A stretch of DNA of 64,000 nucleotides from Sphingomonas paucimobilis NBRC 13935 (GTDB lineage: Bacteria; Pseudomonadota; Alphaproteobacteria; Sphingomonadales; Sphingomonadaceae), in contig NZ_BBJS01000001.1 of the NCBI RefSeq assembly GCF_000739895.2, positions 1-64,000 of the forward strand, read 5' to 3'. The notes under the pieces were generated by a model that was not told where the DNA came from, did no database searches, and saw nothing but the letters and a program-made list of their open reading frames with translations. Shown piece by piece: positions 16,745-24,910 of the stretch (within the stretch, counting starts at the first letter, position 1; every line of letters starts with the position of its first letter). The position numbers and the translations under genes were made by a program.

Positions 16745-16975
16745 TTGGACCTCAGCTTCAACCGGTTCGATCGGGATACCGAACTCACCGTGTTGCCGCC
16801 CGATCTGGCGGTGCTGATGGTCGGGGTTACCGCGCGCCAGGCGGCCAGCCTGACCGCCGCGGTGCAGGCGAGCCTGATGCGCGCTGCCCCCGATCCGGCC
16901 CTTTTCGCGCCGCTCGACGGTGCGTTCAACGGCCCCATGGCGCGGGCCTTGACGCAGTGGAGGGCGAGTGAATAG
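16745..16975 (+). CDS. Small protein of unknown function upstream of sciP
   Basis: 76 residues from a TTG start (no ATG in frame; a stop lies at 16727-16729), with GGATGG about ten bases upstream. Composition is protein-like: acidic and hydrophobic, without the Arg/His excess of the overlapping frames. DLSFNRFDRDTELTVLPPDL opens the protein and an alanine-rich helix follows. I recognise no family. It is 104 bp upstream of sciP on the same strand. Confidence 0.45.
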   Translation: MDLSFNRFDRDTELTVLPPDLAVLMVGVTARQAASLTAAVQASLMRAAPDPALFAPLDGAFNGPMARALTQWRASE

Positions 16976-16990
16976 CGAGTGAATGGTGTG

Positions 16991-16996
16991 TTAACC
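16991..16996 (+). promoter_or_regulatory. Possible CtrA half-site upstream of sciP
   Basis: TTAACC, the CtrA half-site, lies 84 bp before the sciP ATG. The expected second TTAA seven bases further is GCTA here, so the full TTAA-N7-TTAA site is not present. In Caulobacter, sciP is transcribed under CtrA control; that knowledge, not the motif strength, is the reason to list it. Confidence 0.25.
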
Positions 16997-17079
16997 GCAC
17001 GGCTATAGGTGATGTTCAAAGGCCCGTGTTCATAAAGGCCCTGGTAAACGATATGGGGTAGGGAGCCCCGACGAGGTTT

Positions 17080-17382
17080 ATGATGATCGAGAACCAGAAG
17101 ATCCGTCCTGCGAAGGTAATCGGGCCGCTCGGCGAACCGCTGACGCTCGAAACCCTGCCGCCGCCCAGCACGACGCGCTGGGTCGTCCGTCGCAAGGCGG
17201 AGGTGGTGGCGGCCGTCAATGGCGGTCTGCTCTCGGTGGATGAGGTGTGCGATCGCTATGGCCTGACGGTCGAGGAGTTCGCCGGATGGCAGCGCGCGAT
17301 CGATCGTTCGGGCATGCCCGGCCTGCGCGTTACCCGTATCCAGCATTACCGTTCGCTCTACGAACGCCAGCAGAAATATTGA
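17080..17382 (+). CDS. sciP: SciP-type CtrA inhibitor, DUF1153
   Basis: 100 residues of the small helix-turn-helix family conserved across alphaproteobacteria. Family-defining stretches are VIGPLGEPLTLETLPPP, RWVVRRKAEVVAAVNGGLLS and YGLTVEEFAGWQRAIDR, very close to Caulobacter SciP, which binds the master cell-cycle regulator CtrA on DNA and blocks its transcriptional activation. Twin ATGs at 17080 and 17083 follow GAGG. Conservation across the whole length makes the call firm; the CtrA link in this organism is by homology. Confidence 0.93.
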   Translation: MMIENQKIRPAKVIGPLGEPLTLETLPPPSTTRWVVRRKAEVVAAVNGGLLSVDEVCDRYGLTVEEFAGWQRAIDRSGMPGLRVTRIQHYRSLYERQQKY

Positions 17383-17419
17383 CAAATCGAACAACTCGTC
17401 GAATCGACGGTACGGGGAC

Positions 17420-17445
17420 GGAACAATAAAGCCCATTCGCACGTC
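17420..17445 (+). promoter_or_regulatory. EcfG-type general stress promoter candidate
   Basis: GGAAC at 17420-17424, a 17-base spacer, then CGTC at 17442-17445, one base from the EcfG consensus GGAAC-N16/17-CGTT. Transcription would start near 17452, leaving a leader of about 37 bases containing the GGAGG ribosome site before the membrane protein at 17489. Members of that protein family are often stress-induced, which supports the reading. A TTGACA at 17379-17384 is a competing -35 element. Confidence 0.5.
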
Positions 17446-17488
17446 TTCTCCCAGCGTCCCGCTCGCGGGCCCAACGGAGGGAAAGACA

Positions 17489-17746
17489 ATGGGTATTATC
17501 CTGTGGCTTATCATCGGTGGTGTCATCGGCTGGCTGGCCAGCATCATCATGCGTACTGATGCCCAGCAGGGCATCTTCCTGAACATCGTCGTCGGTATCG
17601 TCGGCGCGTTCATCGGCGGACTGATCTTTGCTGGCGGCTCGATCAACAATGCCGGTCTGTCGCTGTATTCGTTCCTCGTTTCGCTGCTGGGCGCTGTCGT
17701 CCTGCTGGCGATCGTGAACGTCGTTCGTCGCGGTCGGGTGCGCTAA
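17489..17746 (+). CDS. GlsB/YeaQ/YmgE family stress membrane protein
   Basis: 85 residues with three hydrophobic, glycine-rich helices: LWLIIGGVIGWLASIIMR, FLNIVVGIVGAFIGGLIF and SLLGAVVLLAIVNVVRR. This is the transglycosylase-associated protein family (Pfam name; no enzyme activity known) whose members accumulate in stress or stationary phase. GGAGGG stands nine bases before the ATG. It has its own candidate stress promoter and a strong terminator right after, so it is a single-gene unit. Confidence 0.93.
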   Translation: MGIILWLIIGGVIGWLASIIMRTDAQQGIFLNIVVGIVGAFIGGLIFAGGSINNAGLSLYSFLVSLLGAVVLLAIVNVVRRGRVR

Positions 17747-17771
17747 GTCGCACACGCCTGACGAAGGAAAC

Positions 17772-17806
17772 AAAAAGGCCGTCCGGGCGACCGGGCGGCC
17801 TTTTTT
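17772..17806 (+). terminator. Rho-independent terminator
   Basis: AAAAAGGCCGTCCGGG, loop, then CCGGGCGGCC followed by TTTTTT: a GC-rich stem with an A tract before and a T tract after, 26 bp past the stop of the stress membrane protein. It can work on both strands. The remaining gap to 18001 holds no gene I can support. Confidence 0.92.
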
Positions 17807-18001
17807 CGTGTTTCGGGTTTGTCGGTGAGGGCCGCGTAGCGAGGGGAAACGTCTTCGCGGTGGCTCCGCATTGCTTCGCGATGCTTGCCATGACGGTGGA
17901 TGCTTCTGGCTTGACCGGAAGCCAAGGTCGCTATCTCAATCCTGCCCTGTCGTCGGGGGAAACCGCCCCCATGCCGTATAGGCGATGGGGGCGGGATGGG
18001 A

Positions 18002-18745
18002 TCAGCCCAGCAGGAAGCGGACCGAGACGTTGACCGTCACGTCGCGTTCGCCGGGGGCGATCTTGGTCTGCGGCATGGCGTCGGCGGCCATCGCGCGCAG
18101 CATCATCGGGCGTTCGGGGCCGCCGGCATTCTCGCCATTCTCGGAGATCGACACGATGCGCAACACCCGCATGCCCGCCGCCTTGGCATAGAGTTCGGCA
18201 CGAGCCCGGGCGCGCTTCACCGCGTCGGCCCGGGCTTCGTCGAGCGCGGCGTCCGGATTGTCGAGCGACAAATTGGGGCCGTCGATCTGATTGGCCCCCT
18301 GCGCGACCAGCGCGTCGAGCACGCTGCCCGACTTGGCTATGTCGCGGAAGCGGATGCTCAGCGTGTTGGTCGCCTGATAGCCGGTGATCACGGGCGGCAC
18401 ATTCTCGCCATAGCGATATTGCGGCTGAAGCTGAACGGTCGCGGTCTGGATGTCGCGATCGGCGACGCCGGCGCGCTTCACGGCGGCCAGCACCCGCTGC
18501 ATCCTTGCGGCATTGTCGGACAGCGCGGCGGCGGCGGTCGGCCCCTGGCTGACCACGCCGGCGCGGATCGTCGCCAGGTCCGGGACCCGGGTGGTGCGGC
18601 CCTCGGCTGAAACGTCCAGCACGGTGCCGACGGCGGGGATCAGCGGCTCGACGCTGGTCGGCGCCGGAGCGGTCTGGGCATGCGCGGCACCCGACAGGAT
18701 GGCGGCGGGGGCCAGCAGGGCGGTCAGCAGAATCTTGTTCATCAT
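18002..18745 (-). CDS. SIMPL domain (DUF541) exported protein
   Basis: 247 residues: signal peptide (MMNKILLTALLAPAAILSGA, cleavage near AHAQ) and a SIMPL domain. Typical segments are VLDVSAEGRTTRVPDLATIR at the start, GYQATNTLSIRFRDI in the middle and ADAVKRARARAELYAKAAGM near the end, as in E. coli YggE. These periplasmic proteins reduce oxidative stress by an unknown mechanism. GGGAG lies just before the twin ATGs (18745/18742). It diverges from the RND operon. Confidence 0.92.
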   Translation of the reverse strand: MMNKILLTALLAPAAILSGAAHAQTAPAPTSVEPLIPAVGTVLDVSAEGRTTRVPDLATIRAGVVSQGPTAAAALSDNAARMQRVLAAVKRAGVADRDIQTATVQLQPQYRYGENVPPVITGYQATNTLSIRFRDIAKSGSVLDALVAQGANQIDGPNLSLDNPDAALDEARADAVKRARARAELYAKAAGMRVLRIVSISENGENAGGPERPMMLRAMAADAMPQTKIAPGERDVTVNVSVRFLLG

Positions 18746-18949
18746 TGTCTCCCTTGATGCGGACAAGTCTTTGGCCTGATGCGGCAAAACGTGCGATGAA
18801 CGCGCTGCGTTCACCTCAGAGCCGCCTTAATTTGGGCATACGCAAAGGCGCTTGAGGAGAGTGATGTATTTCGATAATACAGCATCAAAATGGCGCATCC
18901 TGTGTGGTGGAGCGACATAGAGGATGCGGATCGGGGATCAGTGACGAAC

Positions 18950-20131
18950 ATGAATTACGAAACGGCGGCGATCGGCGGCGACGGCCAGCATCTGGGGCTG
19001 GAAGGGCCTGCGCCCAAGAAGCGTTCGCGCTGGATCGCGATCGTCGCGGTCCTGTTGATCCTTGGCCTCGCCGCCTGGTTCTTCCTGGGCGGCAAGAAGC
19101 ATGACGCGGGCGCCACCGCCGGTGCGGGAACTCAGGTTCCCAACATCACCGTCATCGTCCCCGGCCAGCAGGCGGTCAGCCGGCTGATCTCGGCCACCGG
19201 TACGCTGGCGGCGCGCCGCGAGATGCCGGTCGGCGTCGCGGGCGAAGGGGGCATGGTGACCCGCGTACTGGTCGAGCCGGGCCAGTGGGTGGCCGCCGGC
19301 CAGGTGCTGGCGACGGTCGATCGCTCGGTCCAGACCCAGACCGCCTCGGCGCTCAATGCACAGATCGCGGTCGCCCAGTCGGACCAGCAGATCGCCCAGG
19401 CCGAACTCGATCGTGCGCAGCAGTTGGTCGATCGCGGTTTCATCTCCAAGGCCGATCTCCAACGCCGCACCGCGACTCGCGATGCCGCCGCCGCCCGCGT
19501 CCGCGCGGCGCAGGCGACCTATCGCGAAGCGCAGGCACGCAACGGCCGGCTCGACATCCGCGCGCCCGCCGCCGGCCTGATCCTGACCCGCGCCGCCGAG
19601 CCGGGGCAGATCGTCAGCTCGGGTTCGGGCGTGCTGTTCCGCATGGCGATGGGCGGGCAGATGGAGCTGCGTGCGCAGTTGGCCGAATCCGATCTGGTCG
19701 GCCTGAGCGTCGGTGCCCCCGCCACGGTCAAGCCGGTCGGCAGCGACCAGAGCTTCAAGGGCGAAGTGTGGCAGGTGTCGCCGGTCATCGACCCGCAGAC
19801 GCGTCAGGGCGTGGCGCGCATCGCCTTGTCCTATAACCCGGCGCTTCGTCCCGGCGGTTTCGCCGCGGCGACGATCCGCGGCGGATCGGCCCAGGCGCCG
19901 CAGCTCCCCGACTCCGCGATCCAGAGTGACGACAAGGGCAGTTTCGTCTATATCGTCGGGCCGGATAACAAGGTTGCGCGCCGCGACGTGAAGATCGGGC
20001 AGGTGTCGGACGATGGCGTGACCATCGCCTCGGGCCTGAACGGCAGCGAACGGGTGGTGCGTTCGGCGGGCGGCTTCCTGGCACCGGGCCAGCAGGTCCA
20101 CCCGATCCTCGCGGGCCGGGAGGCCAAGTGA
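18950..20131 (+). CDS. RND efflux periplasmic adaptor (membrane fusion protein)
   Basis: 393 residues. An N-terminal membrane anchor (WIAIVAVLLILGLAAWFFLG) is followed by the split lipoyl domain (VTRVLVEPGQWVAAGQVLAT, returning as LDIRAPAAGLILTRAAEPGQ), an alpha-helical hairpin rich in Gln/Ala between them, and beta-barrel/membrane-proximal domains at the C-terminus. It should bridge the inner-membrane pump and an outer-membrane channel. ATG 18950 is used; GTG 18941 in frame is possible. The pump gene begins one base after its stop. No outer-membrane factor gene is adjacent. Confidence 0.9.
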   Translation: MNYETAAIGGDGQHLGLEGPAPKKRSRWIAIVAVLLILGLAAWFFLGGKKHDAGATAGAGTQVPNITVIVPGQQAVSRLISATGTLAARREMPVGVAGEGGMVTRVLVEPGQWVAAGQVLATVDRSVQTQTASALNAQIAVAQSDQQIAQAELDRAQQLVDRGFISKADLQRRTATRDAAAARVRAAQATYREAQARNGRLDIRAPAAGLILTRAAEPGQIVSSGSGVLFRMAMGGQMELRAQLAESDLVGLSVGAPATVKPVGSDQSFKGEVWQVSPVIDPQTRQGVARIALSYNPALRPGGFAAATIRGGSAQAPQLPDSAIQSDDKGSFVYIVGPDNKVARRDVKIGQVSDDGVTIASGLNGSERVVRSAGGFLAPGQQVHPILAGREAK

Positions 20132-20132
20132 C

Positions 20133-23100
20133 ATGAGTTTCCGCAACATCTCCGCCTGGGCGATCCGGAACCCCGTTCCGCCGATCGTCCTGTTCGTCGC
20201 GCTGACGCTGGCGGGGATCGTCAGCTTCATGCGGATGGACGTCAACAACGACCCCGATATCGACTTTCCGATCGTCGTCGTTGTGGTGAACCAGCCGGGT
20301 GCGGCACCGACCGAGCTGGAGACGCAGGTCACCCAGCGGGTCGAGGCGGCGTTGCGGAACTTGCAGGGCGTCGACCAGATCACCTCGACCGTGACCGAGG
20401 GGACGTCGCAGACGCTGGTCCAGCTCGATATCGGCACGCCGATCGACCGCGCGGTCAGCGATGCGCGCGACGCGATCACCCAGATCCGCTCGATGCTGCC
20501 CGACGGCATTCTCGAACCGCAGGTGATCCGGGTCGATTCGACCGATAACGATCTGGCCAGCTATTCGGCGGTGGCGTCCAACATGACGCCCGAACAGCTT
20601 AGCTGGTATATCGACAACAACGTCACCAAGGAGCTGTTGTCGGTCCCCGGCCTCTCGAAGGTCATCCGCAATGGCGGCGTGACGCGCGAGATCCGCGTGA
20701 TCCTCGATCCGCTGAAGCTTCAGGCGCAGGGGTTGACCGCGAGCGAGGTCAATGCGCAGTTGCGTATGACCAACCTGAACGCCGCCGGTGGCCGCGCCGA
20801 GATCGCGGGCACCGAACAGGCGGTTCGCGTGCTGGGCAATGCGCGCAACGCCTATGATCTGGGGCAGACCCAGATCAATGTGCGCGGCGGGCGTACCGTG
20901 CGGCTGGCCGACATCGCCACCGTCCGCGACCTTTATGCCGAACAGCGTTCGCAGGCGGCGGTCGACGGGCGGCAGGTGATCAGCTTCGACTTCCAGCGCG
21001 CCAAGGGCGCCTCCGACGTCAGCGTCTTCAACGGCGCGGTCGAGAAGCTGAAGGCACTGGAAAAGCGTAATCCGGAGGTGAAGTTCGTCCTCCGCTCGAA
21101 CAGCGTGAAGTACACCGAGCAGCAATATGAAAGCGCCATCCATGCGATGATCGAGGGCGCAGTACTGGCGGTCATCGTCGTCTTCATCTTCCTGCGCGAC
21201 TGGCGTGCGACGGTGATCTCGGCGCTCGCCATCCCGCTATCGGCGATCCCGGCCTTCTGGTTCATGGACCTGCTGGGCTTCACGCTGAACCAGATGACGC
21301 TGCTGGCGCTCAGCCTGGTCGCAGGCGTCTTGGTCGACGATGCGATCGTGGAGATCGAGAATATCGTGCGCCACATGCGCATGGGCAAATCCGCCTATCA
21401 GGCGTCGATCGACGCAGCCGACGAGATCGGCCTGGCGGTGCTCGCGACCACCATGGCGATCGTCGCGGTTTTCCTGCCGGTCGCGCTGATGCCGGGCGTG
21501 CCGGGGCAATATTTCAAGAATTTCGGCCTGACCGTCGTCGTCTCTGTGCTGATGAGCCTGGCGGTGGCGCGCATGATCACGCCGATGATCGCGGCCTATT
21601 TCCTGAAATCGGCGGGCCATGCCAGCCATGGCGAGGGCCGGTTGATGGACGCCTATATGGCGACGCTGCGCTGGTCGCTGCGCTATGATCGGCCGGCCGA
21701 TGGGGTGCGGCGCGGGTTCTTCCGGCGTTTCTTCGGCCGGTTCCGCGACCATCGTCTGTGGGTGATCGGTATCGGCTTCGGCGCTTTCGCCCTGACCGTC
21801 GCGATGTTCATCATCATTCCCAAGACCTTCCAGCCGCCGCAGGACAATGACCAGGCGGTGGCCAAGATCGAGATGGTGCCGGGCACCACGCTGGGGCAGA
21901 CCGATGTGGTGGTTCGGCAGGTGGCGCAGTTCCTCAGGAAGCAGCCGGACGTCGAATCGGTCTATTCGCGGACCGGTGTCGGCAATGGTCGTGTCGTCGC
22001 GACGTTGAAAGAGGATCGCTCGATGAAGAGCACCGACTTTGAACGTTCGCTGGCGCCGCAACTGGCGGCGATCCCCGATGCGCGCGTGACCTTCCAGTCG
22101 CAATTTGGCTGGGGCTCGAGCGGCCGCGACCTGACCATCACCCTGGGTGGCGATGATCCGGCCGTGCTGCGTCAGACGGCCAACAAGATCGTCGAGCAGA
22201 TGGGCACGCTGCCCGGGCTCGTCGCGCCGCGCATCGTCGGCAATCTCGACCGGCCCGAAATCGTCATCCGCCCCCGTCTCGACCTCGCGGCCAATCTGGG
22301 CGTGACGACCCAGGCGCTGTCGAGCGCGATCCGCATCGCGACGCTGGGCGATATCGACCAGAATTCGGCGCGCTTCTCGCTTTCCGACCGTCAGGTGCCG
22401 ATCCGCGTCGCGCTCGACCAGAATGCACGCGCCCGGATGGCGACGATCCAGAACCTGCCGGTCCAGACCCAGACGGGCGGATCGGTGCCCCTGAGCGTCG
22501 TCGCCGATATCGGCCTGGGCGCCGGCCCGACCCAGATCGACCGCGTCAACCAGCGCCGCCAAGTCACGGTCGGGGCCGATCTGGCCAAGGGCGTCATCAG
22601 CGGCGACGCGATGAAGAAGGTCCACGACCTGCCCATCATGAAGAACCTGCCCATGGGGGTCAGCGAGATGGTGCTGGGCCAGGCCAAGATGCAGGCGGAG
22701 ATGATGCAGAACTTCTTCACCGCGATCATCTCGGCCATCTTCATGGTCTTCGCGGTGTTGGTGCTGCTCTATCGCCGCTTCCTGCCGCCCTTCGTCAACA
22801 TGGCGTCGCTGCTGCTGGCACCGCTGGGCGGGTTGATCGCGCTCTATGTGACGGGCAATCCGCTGTCGCTGCCGGTCTATATCGGCCTGCTGATGCTGCT
22901 GGGCATCGTCGCCAAGAACTCGATCCTGCTGATCGACTTCGCGCTGGAGGAGATCGCCAAGGGCGTTCCCGTCTATGAGGCGGTGCTGGACGCCGGGCAC
23001 AAGCGCGCCCAGCCGATCGTGATGACCACGGTCGCGATGGTCGCCGGCATGGTGCCGACCGCGCTGTCGCTGGGCGGTGATGGATCGTGGCGCAGTCCAA

Positions 23101-23339
23101 TGGGCGTGACGGTGATCGGTGGTCTGACCATGTCGACGCTGCTCACCCTGCTGATCGTGCCGGCGGCGTTCAGCCTGGCGGTCGGCGTGGAGCGCTGGAT
23201 CGGGCCGCGGCTCGGCAAGCGGTTGCTGACCTACAAGCCCGGCGACGAACTGGGCGGTGGCCCGGTGATCGAGGGCCCGACGGGCGGCCCCGCGCTACCG
23301 CCCGCCCCCGGCAAGCTGGGATATGATCCGGCGGAGTGA
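20133..23339 (+). CDS. RND family efflux permease
   Basis: 1068 residues, the proton-driven inner-membrane pump of a tripartite efflux system. It opens with FRNISAWAIRNPVPPIVLFV, has two large periplasmic loops between TM1/2 and TM7/8, and the intramembrane proton-relay aspartates in TM4 (LVAGVLVDDAIVEIEN). The GxxPTALSLGGDG region near the end matches TM11. Slightly longer than AcrB (about 1050), mostly at the C-terminal Gly/Pro tail and an insert after TM6 (FRRFFGRFRDH). Substrates cannot be inferred. Transcribed with the adaptor. Confidence 0.95.
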   Translation: MSFRNISAWAIRNPVPPIVLFVALTLAGIVSFMRMDVNNDPDIDFPIVVVVVNQPGAAPTELETQVTQRVEAALRNLQGVDQITSTVTEGTSQTLVQLDIGTPIDRAVSDARDAITQIRSMLPDGILEPQVIRVDSTDNDLASYSAVASNMTPEQLSWYIDNNVTKELLSVPGLSKVIRNGGVTREIRVILDPLKLQAQGLTASEVNAQLRMTNLNAAGGRAEIAGTEQAVRVLGNARNAYDLGQTQINVRGGRTVRLADIATVRDLYAEQRSQAAVDGRQVISFDFQRAKGASDVSVFNGAVEKLKALEKRNPEVKFVLRSNSVKYTEQQYESAIHAMIEGAVLAVIVVFIFLRDWRATVISALAIPLSAIPAFWFMDLLGFTLNQMTLLALSLVAGVLVDDAIVEIENIVRHMRMGKSAYQASIDAADEIGLAVLATTMAIVAVFLPVALMPGVPGQYFKNFGLTVVVSVLMSLAVARMITPMIAAYFLKSAGHASHGEGRLMDAYMATLRWSLRYDRPADGVRRGFFRRFFGRFRDHRLWVIGIGFGAFALTVAMFIIIPKTFQPPQDNDQAVAKIEMVPGTTLGQTDVVVRQVAQFLRKQPDVESVYSRTGVGNGRVVATLKEDRSMKSTDFERSLAPQLAAIPDARVTFQSQFGWGSSGRDLTITLGGDDPAVLRQTANKIVEQMGTLPGLVAPRIVGNLDRPEIVIRPRLDLAANLGVTTQALSSAIRIATLGDIDQNSARFSLSDRQVPIRVALDQNARARMATIQNLPVQTQTGGSVPLSVVADIGLGAGPTQIDRVNQRRQVTVGADLAKGVISGDAMKKVHDLPIMKNLPMGVSEMVLGQAKMQAEMMQNFFTAIISAIFMVFAVLVLLYRRFLPPFVNMASLLLAPLGGLIALYVTGNPLSLPVYIGLLMLLGIVAKNSILLIDFALEEIAKGVPVYEAVLDAGHKRAQPIVMTTVAMVAGMVPTALSLGGDGSWRSPMGVTVIGGLTMSTLLTLLIVPAAFSLAVGVERWIGPRLGKRLLTYKPGDELGGGPVIEGPTGGPALPPAPGKLGYDPAE

Positions 23340-23346
23340 TGGAATC

Positions 23347-23477
23347 GATCCTCCCCGGTACGGGGGAGGGGGGCCATCCGGAGGATGGTGGAGGGGGAGC
23401 GCCGCAAGGGACGACCTGTGTGGAAGCCCCCCTCCGTCGGGGCTGACTCCCTGCCACCTCCCCGTGCCAGGGCGGAT
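23347..23477. repeat. MITE-like repeat family A, complete copy
   Basis: Left arm ATCCTCCCCGGTACGGGGGA to GGTGGAGGGGGA, right arm CCCCCTCCGTC to CCACCTCCCCGTGCC. The right end is slightly decayed (CAGGGCGG instead of CGGGGAGG). It fills most of the gap between the RND gene and the DUF445 gene. Confidence 0.7.
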
Positions 23478-23550
23478 TGCTCCTCCGCTCCGTTACGCTC
23501 GGGAAAGTTTCCGCTTGAACAAAGCCGTCGCTCGCGAATTGTTCTGATCG

Positions 23551-24813
23551 ATGGAAGTCGCCATGCGATCGGGGGGTAGCCAGACCGTTCCACCCGCCCT
23601 GCGGAAGATGCGGGTCGTGGCGACCGGTCTGCTGGTCACCATGGCGGCGCTGTTCCTGATCGCCCGCTATTTCCAGCCGATCCACCCTGCCTGGGGCTTC
23701 GTCCGCGCCTTTGCCGAGGCGGCAATGGTCGGCGGGCTCGCCGATTGGTTCGCGGTGACCGCGCTGTTCCGCCATCCGCTGGGCCTGCCGATTCCGCACA
23801 CCGCGATCGTGCCGCGCAACAAGGACCGGATCGGCGAAACGCTGGCCAATTTCCTGCGCACCAATTTCCTCGTTCCCCGCGTCGTTGCGCGGCGAATGAT
23901 CCGGCTCGACGTGGCCGGCGCCGCCGGGCGCTGGCTGGCGCAGCCGCCGCAGGAGGGTGGGCGCATACGTCGCGGTGCCTCCCGCCTGTTCGCCGAGATG
24001 CTGACCGCCTTCGATCCGCAGCGGCTGGGCGGCATGGTGAAGGCCGGCATCGGCGCACGGCTGCGCGCGACCGAGGTGTCCCCGATCCTGGGCCAGCTGC
24101 TCAAGGCCGCGATCGCCGAAGGGCGGCATGTGCCGCTGATGGAATCGGTCATCCGCTGGGCGGGACAGGCGCTCGCCGCCAATGAGCCCGTGGTACGCGC
24201 GATGGTCCATGAGCGGGCCGGGGCTATCCTGCGCTGGACCGGGCTGGACGAGACGGTGGCCGACAAGCTGATCGACGGCCTCGACAAGCTGCTCCACGAC
24301 ATGGCCGAGGACCCCGGCCATCCGATCCGTCTGAAGATCGAGGAAGGGCTCGATCGCCTGGCCTGGGACCTGCAATATGATCCCGCCATGCGCGCGCGGG
24401 TGGAGGCGATGAAGGACGACCTGATTGCCAATCCGGCGATGCAGCGCTGGCTGGATGGCCTTTGGGAACAGGCGCGCGAAGGGCTGTTGCGATTGGCGCG
24501 CGATCCGGAGGCGGTGACGGCGGGCAAGCTGGGCGAGACGCTGCGCCAACTGGGCCAGACGCTGCAGTCCGACCCCAGGCTGGCGTCGACCATCAACCGC
24601 TTCGTCCGCCGCGCGGTGGTGGGCATCGCCGCCGATTATGGCGATGGCATCGTCCGACTGGTGTCGGAGACGGTACGCGGATGGGACGCCGATACCGTCA
24701 CCAGTCGGCTGGAAAATGCGGTCGGCCGCGACCTGCAATATATCCGGATCAACGGGACGCTGGTCGGTGGCAGCGTCGGCCTGGTCCTTCATGTCGTGGA
24801 CAGGTTGCTTTGA
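23551..24813 (+). CDS. DUF445 family membrane protein (YjiN-like)
   Basis: 420 residues. One N-terminal hydrophobic helix (MRVVATGLLVTMAALFLIAR) is followed by AEAAMVGGLADWFAVTALFR and IPHTAIVPRNKDRIGETLAN, the signature of DUF445. The long middle is amphipathic helical. A last hydrophobic segment closes the protein (LVGGSVGLVLHVVDRLL). Function is unknown. It lies 97 bp before the Mla-type operon on the same strand, hinting at an envelope role but not proving it. Confidence 0.9.
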   Translation: MEVAMRSGGSQTVPPALRKMRVVATGLLVTMAALFLIARYFQPIHPAWGFVRAFAEAAMVGGLADWFAVTALFRHPLGLPIPHTAIVPRNKDRIGETLANFLRTNFLVPRVVARRMIRLDVAGAAGRWLAQPPQEGGRIRRGASRLFAEMLTAFDPQRLGGMVKAGIGARLRATEVSPILGQLLKAAIAEGRHVPLMESVIRWAGQALAANEPVVRAMVHERAGAILRWTGLDETVADKLIDGLDKLLHDMAEDPGHPIRLKIEEGLDRLAWDLQYDPAMRARVEAMKDDLIANPAMQRWLDGLWEQAREGLLRLARDPEAVTAGKLGETLRQLGQTLQSDPRLASTINRFVRRAVVGIAADYGDGIVRLVSETVRGWDADTVTSRLENAVGRDLQYIRINGTLVGGSVGLVLHVVDRLL

Positions 24814-24910
24814 AAACGTCACTCAATCGTATAATTACGCATCCGGGTCGATTCGTCGCGGGAACGAAGCGCCTTGTCGATGCCCCAGCTTTCCCGCAAA
24901 GAGGCAGGTG

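Noticed and set aside
17807..18001. Gene or regulatory RNA in the gap after the stress-protein terminator
   Set aside because: Only a short repeat-like GC-rich stretch (GGTGGCTCCGCATTGCTTCG) is present; no ORF, ribosome site or clear structure.
18938..24822. Three long minus-strand ORFs (523, 587 and 550 codons) opposite the RND and DUF445 genes
   Set aside because: Mirror frames of well-supported genes; composition rich in HRRD/DDRH runs and no recognisable motif.
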